Both the position numbers and the translations under genes were made by a program. Below the pieces are notes generated by a model that was not told the DNA's origin, did no database searches, and saw nothing but the letters and a program-made list of their open reading frames with translations. From NCBI GenBank assembly GCA_002395775.1, contig DGUV01000030.1, forward strand, positions 53,042 to 117,041: DNA of 64,000 nucleotides, in the 5' to 3' direction. Every line of letters starts with the position of its first letter. Position 1 is the stretch's first letter. The DNA comes from Prevotellaceae bacterium UBA4301. Lineage in GTDB: Bacteria > Bacteroidota > Bacteroidia > Bacteroidales > Bacteroidaceae. Of this stretch, positions 8,003-16,717 are shown one piece after another.

Positions 8003-10060
8003 TCAACTAATCTGACTGCCGGGCTTCACCTCGCGCTCTACGGTGGTGACAGAGACATTGCCATCGTAGTTGGTGGCGCTGAGTATCATGCCCTCTGAAA
8101 CAAGTCCGTTCTTGAACTCACGGGGAGCAAGGTTGGCCACAAAGAGCACCTGCTTGCCGATGAGTTGTTCGGGTTCGTACCACTGACTGATGCCACTGAC
8201 GATGGTGCGGTCCTGCAAACCGTCAGCAATGCGGAACTTCAGCAACTTCTTCATCTTGTGCACTCGCTCGCACTCCAATACCGTTCCGACGCGGATGTCG
8301 AGTTTCTGGAAATCGTCGAACCCGATGGTCTCCTTGATGGGCTCAGCCTGGTAGTTGGCCATCTCGTTCTGCTTGATGGTATCGGCAAGTTTCTGCTTCT
8401 GGAAGGCAATGACATCGTCCTCAATCTTGCTGAACAGCAGGGAGGGCTTAGCCAATTGCTTGCCAGTAGGCAGGAGGTCGGTACGACCCAACCAATCCCA
8501 CTGAAACTCGTCCATGCAAATCATGTCGCGCAGACGCTTGCTGCTGAAGGGCAGGAAGGGTTCGAAGGCAATGGCCAGATTGGCCGTGAGCTGAAGGCTG
8601 ATGTAGATGATGGTCTTCACGCGTTCGGGGTCGGTCTTGATAACCTTCCAAGGTTCGCAGTCGGCGATGTACTTATTGCCGATGCGCGCCAGATTCATGG
8701 CTTCCTTCTGGGCATCGCGGAACTTGAAATTCTCAAGCAAGTACTCCAAACGGTCCTTTACGCCCTGAAACTCCTGAAGTGTCTCACGGTCGTAGTCAGC
8801 GAGTTCGCCACATTCAGGCACACGACCTCCATAATACTTTTGTGTAAGCTGCAAGGCGCGGTTGACGAAGTTGCCATAAACAGCCACCAGTTCGTTGTTG
8901 CAGCGGGCCTGGAAGTCGTCCCAAGTGAAGTCGTTGTCCTTGGTCTCGGGGGCGTTGGCAGTCAGGACATAACGAAGTTCGTCCTGTCGGTTGGGCAGCT
9001 CGTCGAGATATTCATTGAGCCAAACGGCATAGTTCTTTGAAGTCGAAATCTTGTTTCCCTCCAGATTCAGGAATTCGTTGGAGGGCACATTGTCGGGCAG
9101 GATGTAGTCGCCGTGAGCTTTGAGCATGGCCGGGAAGACGATGCAGTGGAACACGATATTGTCCTTGCCGATGAAGTGGATGAGACGCGTTTCGGGGTCC
9201 TTCCACCAGGTCTCCCATGAACCAAGTTCGGGATGCTGGTCACACAGTTCCTTGGTGTTGGAGATGTAACCGATGGGAGCATCGAACCACACATAAAGCA
9301 CCTTGCCCTCTGCCCCTTCGACGGGAACAGGGATACCCCAGTCGAGGTCGCGAGTGACAGCACGGGGATGCAGACCACCATCGAGCCACGACTTGCACTG
9401 TCCATAGACATTCGGACGCCATTCCTTGTGTTCCTCCAGAATCCACTTCTCCAGCCAGGGCTGGTCCTTGTCCAAGGGCAGATACCAATGCTTGGTCTCA
9501 CGCTTGACGAGCGGATTTCCCGTCTCAGCATTGTAGGGGTTGATGAGTTCCTCGGGCGAGAGGGTTGCGCCACAGTGCTCACACTGGTCGCCATAGGCTT
9601 CGGGTGCATGGCAACGGGGGCATTCGCCACGGATGTTGCGGTCGGTCAGGAAATGGCCGGTTTGTTCGTCATAGAACTGCTCGCTCACCTGCTCCACGAA
9701 CTTGCCTTCGTCATAGAGCTTGCGGAAAAAGTCGCTTGCCAGCTTGTGATGCGTAGGACTGGTGGTGCGGCTGTAGATGTCGAACGAAATGCCGAAGCGC
9801 TCGAACGAATCCTTGATGAGCGAATGGTAGCGGTCAACTACCTGCTGGACCGTGATGCCCTCCTTGCGGGCACGAATGGTGACGGGCACGCCGTGCTCGT
9901 CACTGCCACCGATGAAGATGGCCGGACGCCCCTTGAGACGAAGGTAGCGCACATAGATGTCGGCAGGAACATAGACACCTGCCAGATGGCCAATGTGGAC
10001 AGGACCGTTGGCATACGGAAGGGCAGCCGTGACGGTCGTCCGCTTGAAGCTTTTATTCAT
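8003..10060 (-). CDS. metG: Methionine--tRNA ligase
   Basis: The 685-residue protein is a full-length class I MetRS with a C-terminal tRNA-binding domain. HIGHLAGVY (about residue 22) is the HIGH motif and KISTSKN (about 340) takes the KMSKS role. A CPRC...CEHC zinc knuckle lies around residues 144-160, and residues ~575-685 form the EMAP/Arc1p-like OB fold ([12 protein letters not shown]...). It charges tRNA-Met, including the initiator. It has its own promoter (10089-10119) whose -33 box falls inside the end of the upstream dehydrogenase gene. It converges on the U32 gene with zero intergenic bases. Confidence 0.97.
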   Translation of the reverse strand: MNKSFKRTTVTAALPYANGPVHIGHLAGVYVPADIYVRYLRLKGRPAIFIGGSDEHGVPVTIRARKEGITVQQVVDRYHSLIKDSFERFGISFDIYSRTTSPTHHKLASDFFRKLYDEGKFVEQVSEQFYDEQTGHFLTDRNIRGECPRCHAPEAYGDQCEHCGATLSPEELINPYNAETGNPLVKRETKHWYLPLDKDQPWLEKWILEEHKEWRPNVYGQCKSWLDGGLHPRAVTRDLDWGIPVPVEGAEGKVLYVWFDAPIGYISNTKELCDQHPELGSWETWWKDPETRLIHFIGKDNIVFHCIVFPAMLKAHGDYILPDNVPSNEFLNLEGNKISTSKNYAVWLNEYLDELPNRQDELRYVLTANAPETKDNDFTWDDFQARCNNELVAVYGNFVNRALQLTQKYYGGRVPECGELADYDRETLQEFQGVKDRLEYLLENFKFRDAQKEAMNLARIGNKYIADCEPWKVIKTDPERVKTIIYISLQLTANLAIAFEPFLPFSSKRLRDMICMDEFQWDWLGRTDLLPTGKQLAKPSLLFSKIEDDVIAFQKQKLADTIKQNEMANYQAEPIKETIGFDDFQKLDIRVGTVLECERVHKMKKLLKFRIADGLQDRTIVSGISQWYEPEQLIGKQVLFVANLAPREFKNGLVSEGMILSATNYDGNVSVTTVEREVKPGSQIS

Positions 10061-10088
10061 TATTTAAGATTATAAAGTTTTCTGGCTG

Positions 10089-10119
10089 CAAAGGTAGCAA
10101 AAATATTTTACATGGCAAA
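10089..10119 (-). promoter_or_regulatory. metG promoter
   Basis: On the minus strand, TTTG (10119-10116) is followed 19 nt later by TACCTTTG (10096-10089), matching the Bacteroidetes -33/-7 consensus. The -33 box lies in the last codons of the SDR gene. The metG ATG is 29 nt downstream. Confidence 0.7.
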
Positions 10120-10920
10120 GGCATTGAAGCCACCATCGACAACAGCCACCGTGCCCGTAACGAAAGAAGAGGCCTCACTGATGAGATACTGGATGGTGCC
10201 GCACAATTCCTCGGGGCGTCCGAAACGCTTAAACGGGGTCTGACGGATGACATCCTCTCCACGCTCGGTGAGCGAACCGTCGGGACGAGTCAGAAGGTCC
10301 TTGTTCTGTGTGGTCAGGAAGAAACCGGGGGCAATGGCGTTGACACGAATCTTGGAGGTAAACTTTGTGGCTACCTCATTGGCCAGGAAGGCGGTGAAGT
10401 TGGAGATACCCGCCTTGGCTGCTGCATAGCCCATGACACGCGTCATGGGACGGAAGGCCGCCATGGACGAGAAGTTGACAATCACGCCCTCGCCTTGTTC
10501 CACCATAGGTTTCAGGAACACCTGCGTAGGAATGACAGTGCCCGTAAGATTGAGGTTGAGCACCTGCTGGAAGTCCTCGACACGGACACCGAAGAAGTTG
10601 CCTGTGGGCGGAATGGTGGCACCCGGCATGTTGCCTCCTGCCGCATTGAGCAAGGCATCGACACGACCATAGCGACTGAGCACATCGGCACAGTTCTGCT
10701 CCACTAACGGTTGGTTCATGACATCGGACACCAGGAACATGGCATCGCCTCCCTGCTGACGGATGTCCTGAACGATGGAATCGCCAAGCTGTTGGTTGCG
10801 ACCAAGGATGACCACATGGGCACCCTGCTCGGCAAGGTGAGCTGCTATGCAACGGCCCAGCACACCCGTGCCACCCGTGATAACAACAACCTTTTCCTTC
10901 ACTGAAAACAAGTCTTTCAT
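10108..10920 (-). CDS. SDR-family D-mannonate oxidoreductase (fructuronate reductase)
   Basis: This 270-residue short-chain dehydrogenase has the nucleotide motif TGGTGVLG, NAAGG, the catalytic Ser region NFSSMAAF, YAAAKAG (Tyr/Lys pair) and a C-terminal VVDGGFNAF. SDR enzymes next to uxuA reduce D-fructuronate to D-mannonate, as in the Bacillus-type pathway rather than the E. coli UxuB type. Its position 58 bp downstream of mannonate dehydratase supports that role: the two enzymes do successive steps of glucuronate breakdown. Substrate is inferred from context; family is certain. The 58-bp gap holds a phased CTAGG repeat. Confidence 0.88.
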   Translation of the reverse strand: MKDLFSVKEKVVVITGGTGVLGRCIAAHLAEQGAHVVILGRNQQLGDSIVQDIRQQGGDAMFLVSDVMNQPLVEQNCADVLSRYGRVDALLNAAGGNMPGATIPPTGNFFGVRVEDFQQVLNLNLTGTVIPTQVFLKPMVEQGEGVIVNFSSMAAFRPMTRVMGYAAAKAGISNFTAFLANEVATKFTSKIRVNAIAPGFFLTTQNKDLLTRPDGSLTERGEDVIRQTPFKRFGRPEELCGTIQYLISEASSFVTGTVAVVDGGFNAFAM

Positions 10921-10947
10921 AGCTTTTATTGTTGTTTTATAGATTGA

Positions 10948-10983
10948 CTAGGATATCCTAGGATTCCCTAGGGACTGCCTAGG
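10948..10983. repeat. Helically phased CTAGG repeat
   Basis: CTAGG starts at 10948, 10958, 10968 and 10979, that is every 10-11 bp. The last copy overlaps the uxuA stop codon. Two copies sit in larger palindromes (GGATATCC and CCCTAGGG). Confidence 0.7.
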
Positions 10984-12160
10984 CTTTCATTTCCTCTATC
11001 TCTCTCCTGACTACGGCCATCACGCCGTCCATCTGGCCCAAGGCCAACATGCGACCATGGAACGAATAGCCAGCGTTGTAGCCCATCTTCTCATCACCGA
11101 GCATCAGGGGGGCATGGTCAACGCGCATGGGCAGTGCCGGGTTCACCCGTTCGAAGGTGCGGACAAGCGAAATGAGGTCGGCCCGCCCTGCCAGATGACT
11201 GGCCTCGTGGAAATCGCCATTGGGCAGGACATCGCACGACCGCAAGTGGACAAACCAAGTCCTGTCGGCATACTTGCGAGCCAGGGCCGGCACATCGTTG
11301 TGTGCCCCTGCACTCAGGCTGCCGGCACAGAAGGTGAGTCCATTATGAGGGTCGGGCACCATGTCGAGGAAAGCCTTGATGTCCTCGTCGCAAGTCACGA
11401 TGCGCGGCAAGCCAAGGATTTGAAGAGGGGGGTCGTCGGGATGCACACACATCTTGATGTCCCACTCGTTGCAGACGGGCATGATGGCCTCCAGGAAGTA
11501 TTTCATGTTGGCACGCAGGCGACGGGCATCAATGCCATCGTACAGAGCCAGCAGGCGACGGAACTTTTCCACCGGTTGCTGGTCCTGCTCCGTGATGTTG
11601 CCATTCACAAAACCTTGTGTCTTGACGATGATATTGTCCACCAGCCGGCGCTCGCCAGCCTCGTCCATTGTGCACGCTATCTGCTGCATGCGGTTCAGCG
11701 TCTGTTCATCATAATCCTTCTCTGCCCCTTTGCGCTTCAGGATATGGATATCGAAATAGGCAAACTCGGCACGATTGAAGTATAGGCTCGAAGTGCCGTC
11801 GCCATTGGGATATTCGAGTGTTGTACGCGCCCAGTCGAGCACAGGCATGAAGTTGTAGCAAACGGTCTTGACTCCCGCCCTACCCAGATTGGCAAGGCTC
11901 TCGATATAGTTCTCGATGAGATGGTCGCGGTCGGGCCCTCCATACTTGATGCTCTCGCTCACAGGCAAGCTCTCTACCACGCTCCATCGCAGACCGCTTC
12001 TCTCGATGAAATCGCGCATTTTAACAACTTCCTCCAGGCTCCACACTTCTCCATTGGGAATGTGGTGGAGAGCAGTAACAATGCCTTCGACACCTATCTG
12101 GCGAAGCATCGAAAGCGTAATCTTATCGTTGGGACCAAACCAACGCCATGTCTTTTCCAT
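10979..12160 (-). CDS. uxuA: Mannonate dehydratase
   Basis: The 393-residue protein matches UxuA along its whole length. It begins MEKTWRWFGPNDKITL and contains ALHHIPNGEVW, FMPVLDWARTTL, metal-binding MCVHPDDPP and FCAGSLSAG, and FVHLRSCD near the C-terminus. UxuA dehydrates D-mannonate to 2-keto-3-deoxygluconate in hexuronate catabolism. It lies 8 bp downstream of the MscS gene and upstream of the SDR fructuronate reductase, so the three probably share a transcript. No glucuronate isomerase (uxaC) or KDG kinase is in the window. Glucuronoxylan side chains are a likely substrate source given the nearby xylan genes. Confidence 0.95.
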   Translation of the reverse strand: MEKTWRWFGPNDKITLSMLRQIGVEGIVTALHHIPNGEVWSLEEVVKMRDFIERSGLRWSVVESLPVSESIKYGGPDRDHLIENYIESLANLGRAGVKTVCYNFMPVLDWARTTLEYPNGDGTSSLYFNRAEFAYFDIHILKRKGAEKDYDEQTLNRMQQIACTMDEAGERRLVDNIIVKTQGFVNGNITEQDQQPVEKFRRLLALYDGIDARRLRANMKYFLEAIMPVCNEWDIKMCVHPDDPPLQILGLPRIVTCDEDIKAFLDMVPDPHNGLTFCAGSLSAGAHNDVPALARKYADRTWFVHLRSCDVLPNGDFHEASHLAGRADLISLVRTFERVNPALPMRVDHAPLMLGDEKMGYNAGYSFHGRMLALGQMDGVMAVVRREIEEMKA

Positions 12161-12168
12161 AGTACGGA

Positions 12169-12987
12169 TTAGGAATTAGAAATCTGATTAATCGTGAGAT
12201 GGGGATAGGGGAACGAAATGCCCTGACGGTTGAACTCGGCATAGATGCGCTCCTGCGTCTGGAAGAACACGTCCCAGTAGTCGGTGGCGGCCACCCACAG
12301 GCGCACGGTGAGGTCCACGCTGCTATCGGCCAACTTCGACAGTGCCACTAAGGGGGCAGGGTCCTGCAGGATGCGCTCGTCCTTGGCAAAGAGGGAAAGG
12401 AGCACCTCACGAGCCTGATCAACGTCCTGCCCGTATTCCAGACTCACAGTGAGGTCCACGCGTCGGCGCTCCTGCTGACTGTAGTTGATAATGTTCCCGC
12501 TGGAGAGAGAGCCATTGGGCAGATAGATGACCTTGTTATCGACGGTGCGCAGGACGGTGTGGAATATCTGTATGCCATCGACTACGCCCGACAGCCCTTG
12601 GGCCTCGATGAAATCGCCAACTTTGAAGGGTTTCAGCAGCAGGATGATGAGTCCGCCTGCAAAGTTCTGCAGATTGCCGCTCAGGGCCATGCCAGCAGCC
12701 ACGCCCACCGATGCCAGCAATGCAGCAAACGAGGTGGTGTTGATGCCCAAGGCACTGACCACGGCCACGATGAGCAACACCGTGAGCAGGATGTTGACGA
12801 AACTCTGGAGGAAACTTTTGACCGTAGGGTCGAGATTGCGGCGGTTCAGGGCCTTTGTCAGGAGTTTATTAAGAAGGGAAACCACGAACCGGCCCACTAC
12901 ATAAATGATTACCGCCACCAATATACTCTTGCCTGCCTCAACGCAAAAAGTGATGGCCTGCTGAATGAAAACTTCAAGATTTGTCAT
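12169..12987 (-). CDS. Small-conductance mechanosensitive channel (MscS family)
   Basis: A 272-residue MscS-type protein: N-terminal membrane helices, the pore-lining Gly/Ala-rich helix (GVAAGMALSGNLQNFAGG) and the beta domain start LLKPFKVGDFIEAQG. It releases osmolytes on hypo-osmotic shock. The start at 12987 is preferred over an in-frame ATG at 13032, because the TACCTTTG promoter element (13026-13019) overlaps the extra codons and would leave them untranscribed. It is the first gene of the mscS-uxuA-SDR set, an association with hexuronate genes that may be incidental. Confidence 0.93.
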   Translation of the reverse strand: MTNLEVFIQQAITFCVEAGKSILVAVIIYVVGRFVVSLLNKLLTKALNRRNLDPTVKSFLQSFVNILLTVLLIVAVVSALGINTTSFAALLASVGVAAGMALSGNLQNFAGGLIILLLKPFKVGDFIEAQGLSGVVDGIQIFHTVLRTVDNKVIYLPNGSLSSGNIINYSQQERRRVDLTVSLEYGQDVDQAREVLLSLFAKDERILQDPAPLVALSKLADSSVDLTVRLWVAATDYWDVFFQTQERIYAEFNRQGISFPYPHLTINQISNS

Positions 12988-13018
12988 GCCTTGTCTCAAT
13001 CTTATGCTAAATTTGTTG

Positions 13019-13026
13019 CAAAGGTA
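13019..13026 (-). promoter_or_regulatory. -7 promoter element for the mscS-uxuA set
   Basis: TACCTTTG on the minus strand, 31 nt upstream of the chosen ATG (12987). It fits the TAnnTTTG consensus; no clear TTTG -33 box is visible in the AT-rich repeat upstream. Confidence 0.6.
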
Positions 13027-13030
13027 CAAC

Positions 13031-13070
13031 ATAAATTAAAGATTAAAAATTAAAAATTAAAAATTATTCG
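13031..13070. repeat. AT-rich tandem repeat between divergent mscS and xylB
   Basis: Units of the type AAAAATT, with period near 7, fill the gap between the two divergent promoters. A close relative (TTAAAGATTAAAAATTA) recurs at about 53860-53878. Confidence 0.6.
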
Positions 13071-13078
13071 TAAATTTG
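13071..13078 (+). promoter_or_regulatory. xylB-xylA promoter element
   Basis: TAAATTTG matches TAnnTTTG and lies 32 nt before the xylB ATG. It is back to back with the mscS promoter. Confidence 0.55.
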
Positions 13079-13110
13079 TCCGTGACTAATACCTTAAAAC
13101 AAGAATAAGC

Positions 13111-14589
13111 ATGTATCTACTTGGTTACGACATTGGTAGCAGTTCAGTCAAAGCTGCCTTGGTAGAGACCCAGACCGGGCGCATTGCCGCATCGGCCTTC
13201 TACCCCAAAACCGAGATGCCCATCAGCGCCCCCAAGCCAGGATGGGCCGAACAGGACCCCGACATGTGGTGGGAGAACCTGCGCCTGGCCACAGCCGACA
13301 TCATGAAGCAGACTGGCGCACAGCCTGAGGACGTGGAGGCCATTGGCATCAGTTACCAGATGCACGGTCTGGTCATTGTCGGCAAGGACGGCCGTCCCCT
13401 GCGTCCTGCCATCATCTGGTGCGACAGCCGTGCCGTGCCCTATGGCGAACAGGCACTGAAGGACCTTGGCAGCGACTACTGTCTCGGCCATCTGCTCAAC
13501 TCCCCCGGCAACTTCACCGCCTCAAAGTTGGCATGGGTCAAGGAGAACGAACCCGAGATCTTTGCCCAAGTGTTCCGTTTCATGCTCCCTGGCGACTACA
13601 TCGCTATGCGACTCACTGGTGAGATGCGCACCACACTGAGCGGTCTGTCCGAAGGCATGCTCTGGGACTTCAAGGAGAACAGCATTGCCAACGAACTCAT
13701 TAATTATTATGGTATCGACCCCACCACCCCCTGCGACCTGGTGAACACCTTCGGGCACCAAGGCTTTGTCCGCGACGATGTGGCACGCGAACTGGGACTG
13801 AAGCCCGGGACACCTGTCACATACCGAGGTGGCGACCAGCCCAACAACGCCCTGTCGCTGGGCGTGATGAATCCTGGCGAGGTGGCTGCCACGGCCGGAA
13901 CGAGCGGTGTGGTCTATGGCATTCTGGACAAGATAAACTACGACCCCAAGAGCCGTGTCAACACCTTTGCCCACGTCAATCACTATCCCGAAGACCCACG
14001 TCTGGGCGTTCTGCTCTGCATCAACGGCACAGGCTGCCTCAACAGCTGGATGCACCGCAACGTCAGCACCGCCCTGTCGTACAACGAGATGAACGAACTG
14101 GCCATGACGGCTCCCATCGGTGCCGAAGGACTGTGCGTCCTGCCTTTCGGCAACGGCAGCGAGCGCGTGCTGGAGAACCGTGCCCCGGGCTGCAGCATCC
14201 ATGGGTTGAACTTCAACGTCCACACCCAGGCCCACTTGCTCCGCGCCAGCCAGGAAGGCATTGCCTTTGCCTTTGCCTATGGCATGGAGGTGATGAGTGA
14301 GATGGGCATGGACGTCACAAAGATACGTGCCGGACAGGCCAACCTCTTCCTCAGTCCGCTGTTCCGTCAGGCACTGGCCGACGTCACCGGAGCCACCATC
14401 GAGCTCTGCGACACCGACGGAGCCGCAGGTGCAGCCCGCGGTGCAGGCATAGGCGCCGGCATCTACCGCGATGCCAACGAAGCCCTCAGCACCCTGCGCA
14501 TCGTGGACACCATCGCCCCCCGCGACACAGAAGCCTATCGCCAAGCCTACCAACATTGGAAGAAGCAATTACTAACCCATAACCATTAA
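13111..14589 (+). CDS. xylB: Xylulokinase
   Basis: The 492-residue FGGY-family kinase begins GYDIGSSSVKAALVE (N-terminal phosphate loop) and contains ISYQMHGLV, WCDSRA, GGDQPNNALSLGV and AGTSGVVYG, as in xylulokinases. It phosphorylates D-xylulose to xylulose 5-phosphate for the pentose phosphate pathway. It is directly followed by xylA, so order and function agree. Its promoter is at 13071-13078. Substrate specificity rests on the xylA partnership as well as the sequence. Confidence 0.95.
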   Translation: MYLLGYDIGSSSVKAALVETQTGRIAASAFYPKTEMPISAPKPGWAEQDPDMWWENLRLATADIMKQTGAQPEDVEAIGISYQMHGLVIVGKDGRPLRPAIIWCDSRAVPYGEQALKDLGSDYCLGHLLNSPGNFTASKLAWVKENEPEIFAQVFRFMLPGDYIAMRLTGEMRTTLSGLSEGMLWDFKENSIANELINYYGIDPTTPCDLVNTFGHQGFVRDDVARELGLKPGTPVTYRGGDQPNNALSLGVMNPGEVAATAGTSGVVYGILDKINYDPKSRVNTFAHVNHYPEDPRLGVLLCINGTGCLNSWMHRNVSTALSYNEMNELAMTAPIGAEGLCVLPFGNGSERVLENRAPGCSIHGLNFNVHTQAHLLRASQEGIAFAFAYGMEVMSEMGMDVTKIRAGQANLFLSPLFRQALADVTGATIELCDTDGAAGAARGAGIGAGIYRDANEALSTLRIVDTIAPRDTEAYRQAYQHWKKQLLTHNH

Positions 14590-14654
14590 ACATTAAACTT
14601 TAACCGTTAAACTTTTAACCTTTTAACCTGTTAACCTGTTAACCCTTTAAACCA
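14583..14654 (+). repeat. Degenerate TTAACC tandem repeat between xylB and xylA
   Basis: About nine imperfect copies of TTAAACNT/TTAACCNT with period 7-8 fill nearly the whole spacer, including two exact adjacent GTTAACCT copies. It would be transcribed as the intercistronic RNA. No promoter consensus is visible in it. Confidence 0.65.
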
Positions 14655-14662
14655 TTATAATC

Positions 14663-15970
14663 ATGAAAGAGTATTTCGCAAACATCGGAAAGATTCCCTT
14701 CGAGGGAGCAGAGAGTAAGAACCCCATGGCCTTCCACTACTACGAGCCCGAGCGCGTGGTGATGGGCAAGAAGATGAAGGACTGGCTGCGCTTCGCCATG
14801 GCCTGGTGGCACACACTGTGCGCCGAGGGCGGCGACCAGTTTGGCCCTGGCACGAAGACCTTCCCCTGGAACGACTCTGCCAACCCCGTAGAAGCTGCCA
14901 AGCACAAGGTAGATGCCGGCTTCGAGTTCATGCAGAAGATGGGCATCCCCTACTACTGCTTCCACGACGTTGACCTCTGCCAGGAGGCCGATACTGTAGA
15001 AGAGTACGAGAAGAACCTAAAGGAAGTGGTTGCCTACCTGAAGCAGAAGCAGCAGGAGACAGGCATCAAACTGCTCTGGGGCACAGCCAACGTCTTCGGT
15101 CACAAGCGCTACATGAACGGTGCCTCCACCAACCCCGACTTCGACGTTGTGGCCCGCGCCATCGTGCAGATTAAAAACGCCATCGACGCCACCATCGAAC
15201 TGGGCGGCGAGAACTACGTCTTCTGGGGCGGCCGCGAAGGCTACATGAGCCTCCTGAACACCGACATGCGTCGCGAGAAGGAACACATGGCCACCATGCT
15301 CCGCATGGCTCGCGACTATGCCCGCGCCCGTGGATTCAAGGGCACCTTCCTCATCGAACCCAAGCCCATGGAGCCCACCAAGCACCAGTACGACGTCGAC
15401 GCCGAGACCGTCATCGGTTTCCTCCGTGCCCACGGTCTGGACAAGGACTTCAAGGTGAACATCGAGGTCAACCACGCCACCCTGGCCGGCCACACCTTCG
15501 AGCACGAACTGGCCTGCGCCGTTGATGCCGGCATGCTCGGCAGCATCGATGCCAACCGCGGCGACTACCAGAACGGCTGGGACACCGACCAGTTCCCCAT
15601 CGACCACTTCGAACTCACCCAGGCCATGATGCAAATCATCCGCAACGGCGGTTTCCACACCGGCGGTACCAACTTCGATGCCAAGACTCGTCGCAACAGC
15701 ACCGACCTGGAGGACATCTTCATCGCACACATCAGTGGTATGGACGCTATGGCGAAGGCATTGCTCTCAGCTGCTGAACTGATAGAGAAGAGCCCCATCT
15801 GCGCTATGGTTAAGGAGCGTTACGCAAGCTTCGACCAGGGCGAAGGCAAGCGCTTCGAGGAAGGCAAGATGACCTTCGAGGAGGCTTACGAATACGGTAA
15901 GAAGGTAGGCGAGCCCAAGCAGACCAGCGGCAAGCAGGAGCTCTACGAGGCCATCGTGGCCATGTACTAA
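14663..15970 (+). CDS. xylA: Xylose isomerase
   Basis: The 435-residue protein is a class II xylose isomerase: [11 protein letters not shown] (about residue 187), [35 protein letters not shown] (metal Glu and His) and [15 protein letters not shown]. It converts D-xylose to D-xylulose, which the upstream XylB phosphorylates. The DNA is strongly biased to a narrow codon set (GGC, CTC, GAG), typical of a highly expressed gene. The 73-bp gap from xylB is filled by a repeat rather than a promoter, so co-transcription is likely. Confidence 0.97.
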   Translation: MKEYFANIGKIPFEGAESKNPMAFHYYEPERVVMGKKMKDWLRFAMAWWHTLCAEGGDQFGPGTKTFPWNDSANPVEAAKHKVDAGFEFMQKMGIPYYCFHDVDLCQEADTVEEYEKNLKEVVAYLKQKQQETGIKLLWGTANVFGHKRYMNGASTNPDFDVVARAIVQIKNAIDATIELGGENYVFWGGREGYMSLLNTDMRREKEHMATMLRMARDYARARGFKGTFLIEPKPMEPTKHQYDVDAETVIGFLRAHGLDKDFKVNIEVNHATLAGHTFEHELACAVDAGMLGSIDANRGDYQNGWDTDQFPIDHFELTQAMMQIIRNGGFHTGGTNFDAKTRRNSTDLEDIFIAHISGMDAMAKALLSAAELIEKSPICAMVKERYASFDQGEGKRFEEGKMTFEEAYEYGKKVGEPKQTSGKQELYEAIVAMY

Positions 15971-16004
15971 ACCTGCGTAGCCATAAAAAAGGTGGATGGA
16001 CAGC

Positions 16005-16112
16005 AATGATTGAATAATCAATTTCCAATCATCGAGAAATCACTTACCAATCATCGCGAATTTACTTACCAATGATGGGCTGATGATTGGTAAGTAAATT
16101 TACGATGATTGG
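16005..16112. repeat. 22-nt-period repeat with internal inverted repeat, after xylA
   Basis: Three direct 22-nt units start at 16005, 16027 and 16049, each beginning AATSATYG. On the far side GATGATTGG recurs at 16082 and 16104, again 22 nt apart. The unit at 16049-16075 and the reverse complement of 16082-16112 are near-identical (TTTACTTACCAAT shared), making a large cruciform or hairpin. No coding potential is seen here. Confidence 0.75.
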
Positions 16113-16128
16113 GAACCCTATCAAAGAA

Positions 16129-16156
16129 GCGCCCGCAACCCATCGGCTGCGGGCGC
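16129..16156 (-). terminator. GC-rich hairpin downstream of the minus-strand small gene
   Basis: GCGCCCGCA (16129-16137) pairs perfectly with TGCGGGCGC (16148-16156) across a 10-nt loop. On the minus strand it is followed by a short TTCTTTG, so it may end the 16192-16593 transcript; on the plus strand it could also stop xylA read-through. Confidence 0.5.
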
Positions 16157-16191
16157 CCAATTTCAAGAAGAAAGGCTTCAATACGCTGCCT

Positions 16192-16593
16192 TTAGTTCTG
16201 CCTAACAAATGTTTCCGCATAAGTGGAGCCATCATACAGATGGTCATCATCAGAATAATGGATATACAGTTTATCTTCTGACACTGTTATCACTTCTATG
16301 TACCAATTACCTTCCCAGGTTCCGTTATCCGAATTCACACCGATGCACTCAAGCATGTTGGTATATTTGTCGAAACGCTCAATGACACATTTTTCATAAG
16401 CCCGTCCATCTTCTCCTCGATAATAGAGATTATTGTCCGTTATCTCCATATAGAGATAGTCTCCTTCTTCACCCTGCAACAGCTTCCAATAGCCTTTTAT
16501 TTGGGCAAAAACCTCGTTCGTGCTGCGGCTGTCGTACTTCGAATCATCATAATCAGCATCTGGCTTCATCGATATGTCACTCCCAGACTTCAT
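16192..16593 (-). CDS. Hypothetical small protein, lipocalin-like pattern
   Basis: I do not recognise this gene. From ATG 16593 it gives 133 residues that read as a run of beta strands (GYWKLLQGEEGDYLYMEI, LYYRGEDGRAYEK, WYIEVITVSEDKLYIHY), as in small lipocalin-like beta-barrel proteins. The open frame extends upstream to 16773, but those codons overlap the promoter and start of the divergent ATPase gene and add an unlikely hydrophobic segment, so the shorter start is preferred. No signal peptide is seen in this form. Base composition is more AT-rich than in xylA, suggesting accessory DNA. Confidence 0.5.
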   Translation of the reverse strand: MKSGSDISMKPDADYDDSKYDSRSTNEVFAQIKGYWKLLQGEEGDYLYMEITDNNLYYRGEDGRAYEKCVIERFDKYTNMLECIGVNSDNGTWEGNWYIEVITVSEDKLYIHYSDDDHLYDGSTYAETFVRQN

Positions 16594-16606
16594 TTTTTTG
16601 ACTCCA

Positions 16607-16649
16607 TTTTGCCCCAATAATGAATAAATTTTTATGTTTTGGGGCAAAA
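16607..16649. promoter_or_regulatory. Perfect 11-bp inverted repeat between divergent genes
   Basis: TTTTGCCCCAA (16607-16617) and TTGGGGCAAAA (16639-16649) are exact reverse complements, 21 nt apart. They sit just upstream of the minus-strand small gene and ~70 nt before the ATPase start. The arms are about three helical turns apart centre to centre, suitable for a dimeric regulator, or they could form a hairpin at the minus-strand mRNA start. Confidence 0.5.
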
Positions 16650-16686
16650 ATATGTCGAACAATGGAGTATTCTCAATAATTGTTTG

Positions 16687-16694
16687 TACCTTTG
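16687..16694 (+). promoter_or_regulatory. -7 promoter element for the DUF234 ATPase gene
   Basis: TACCTTTG, 23 nt before the ATG at 16718, matches TAnnTTTG. Confidence 0.6.
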
Positions 16695-16717
16695 CCAGCA
16701 AATAAAAGATCATCAAT

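Noticed and set aside
16005..16112. Possible CRISPR or tandem operator set after xylA
   Set aside because: Repeat units are adjacent without spacers and part of an inverted structure; no regulator gene next to it supports an operator role.
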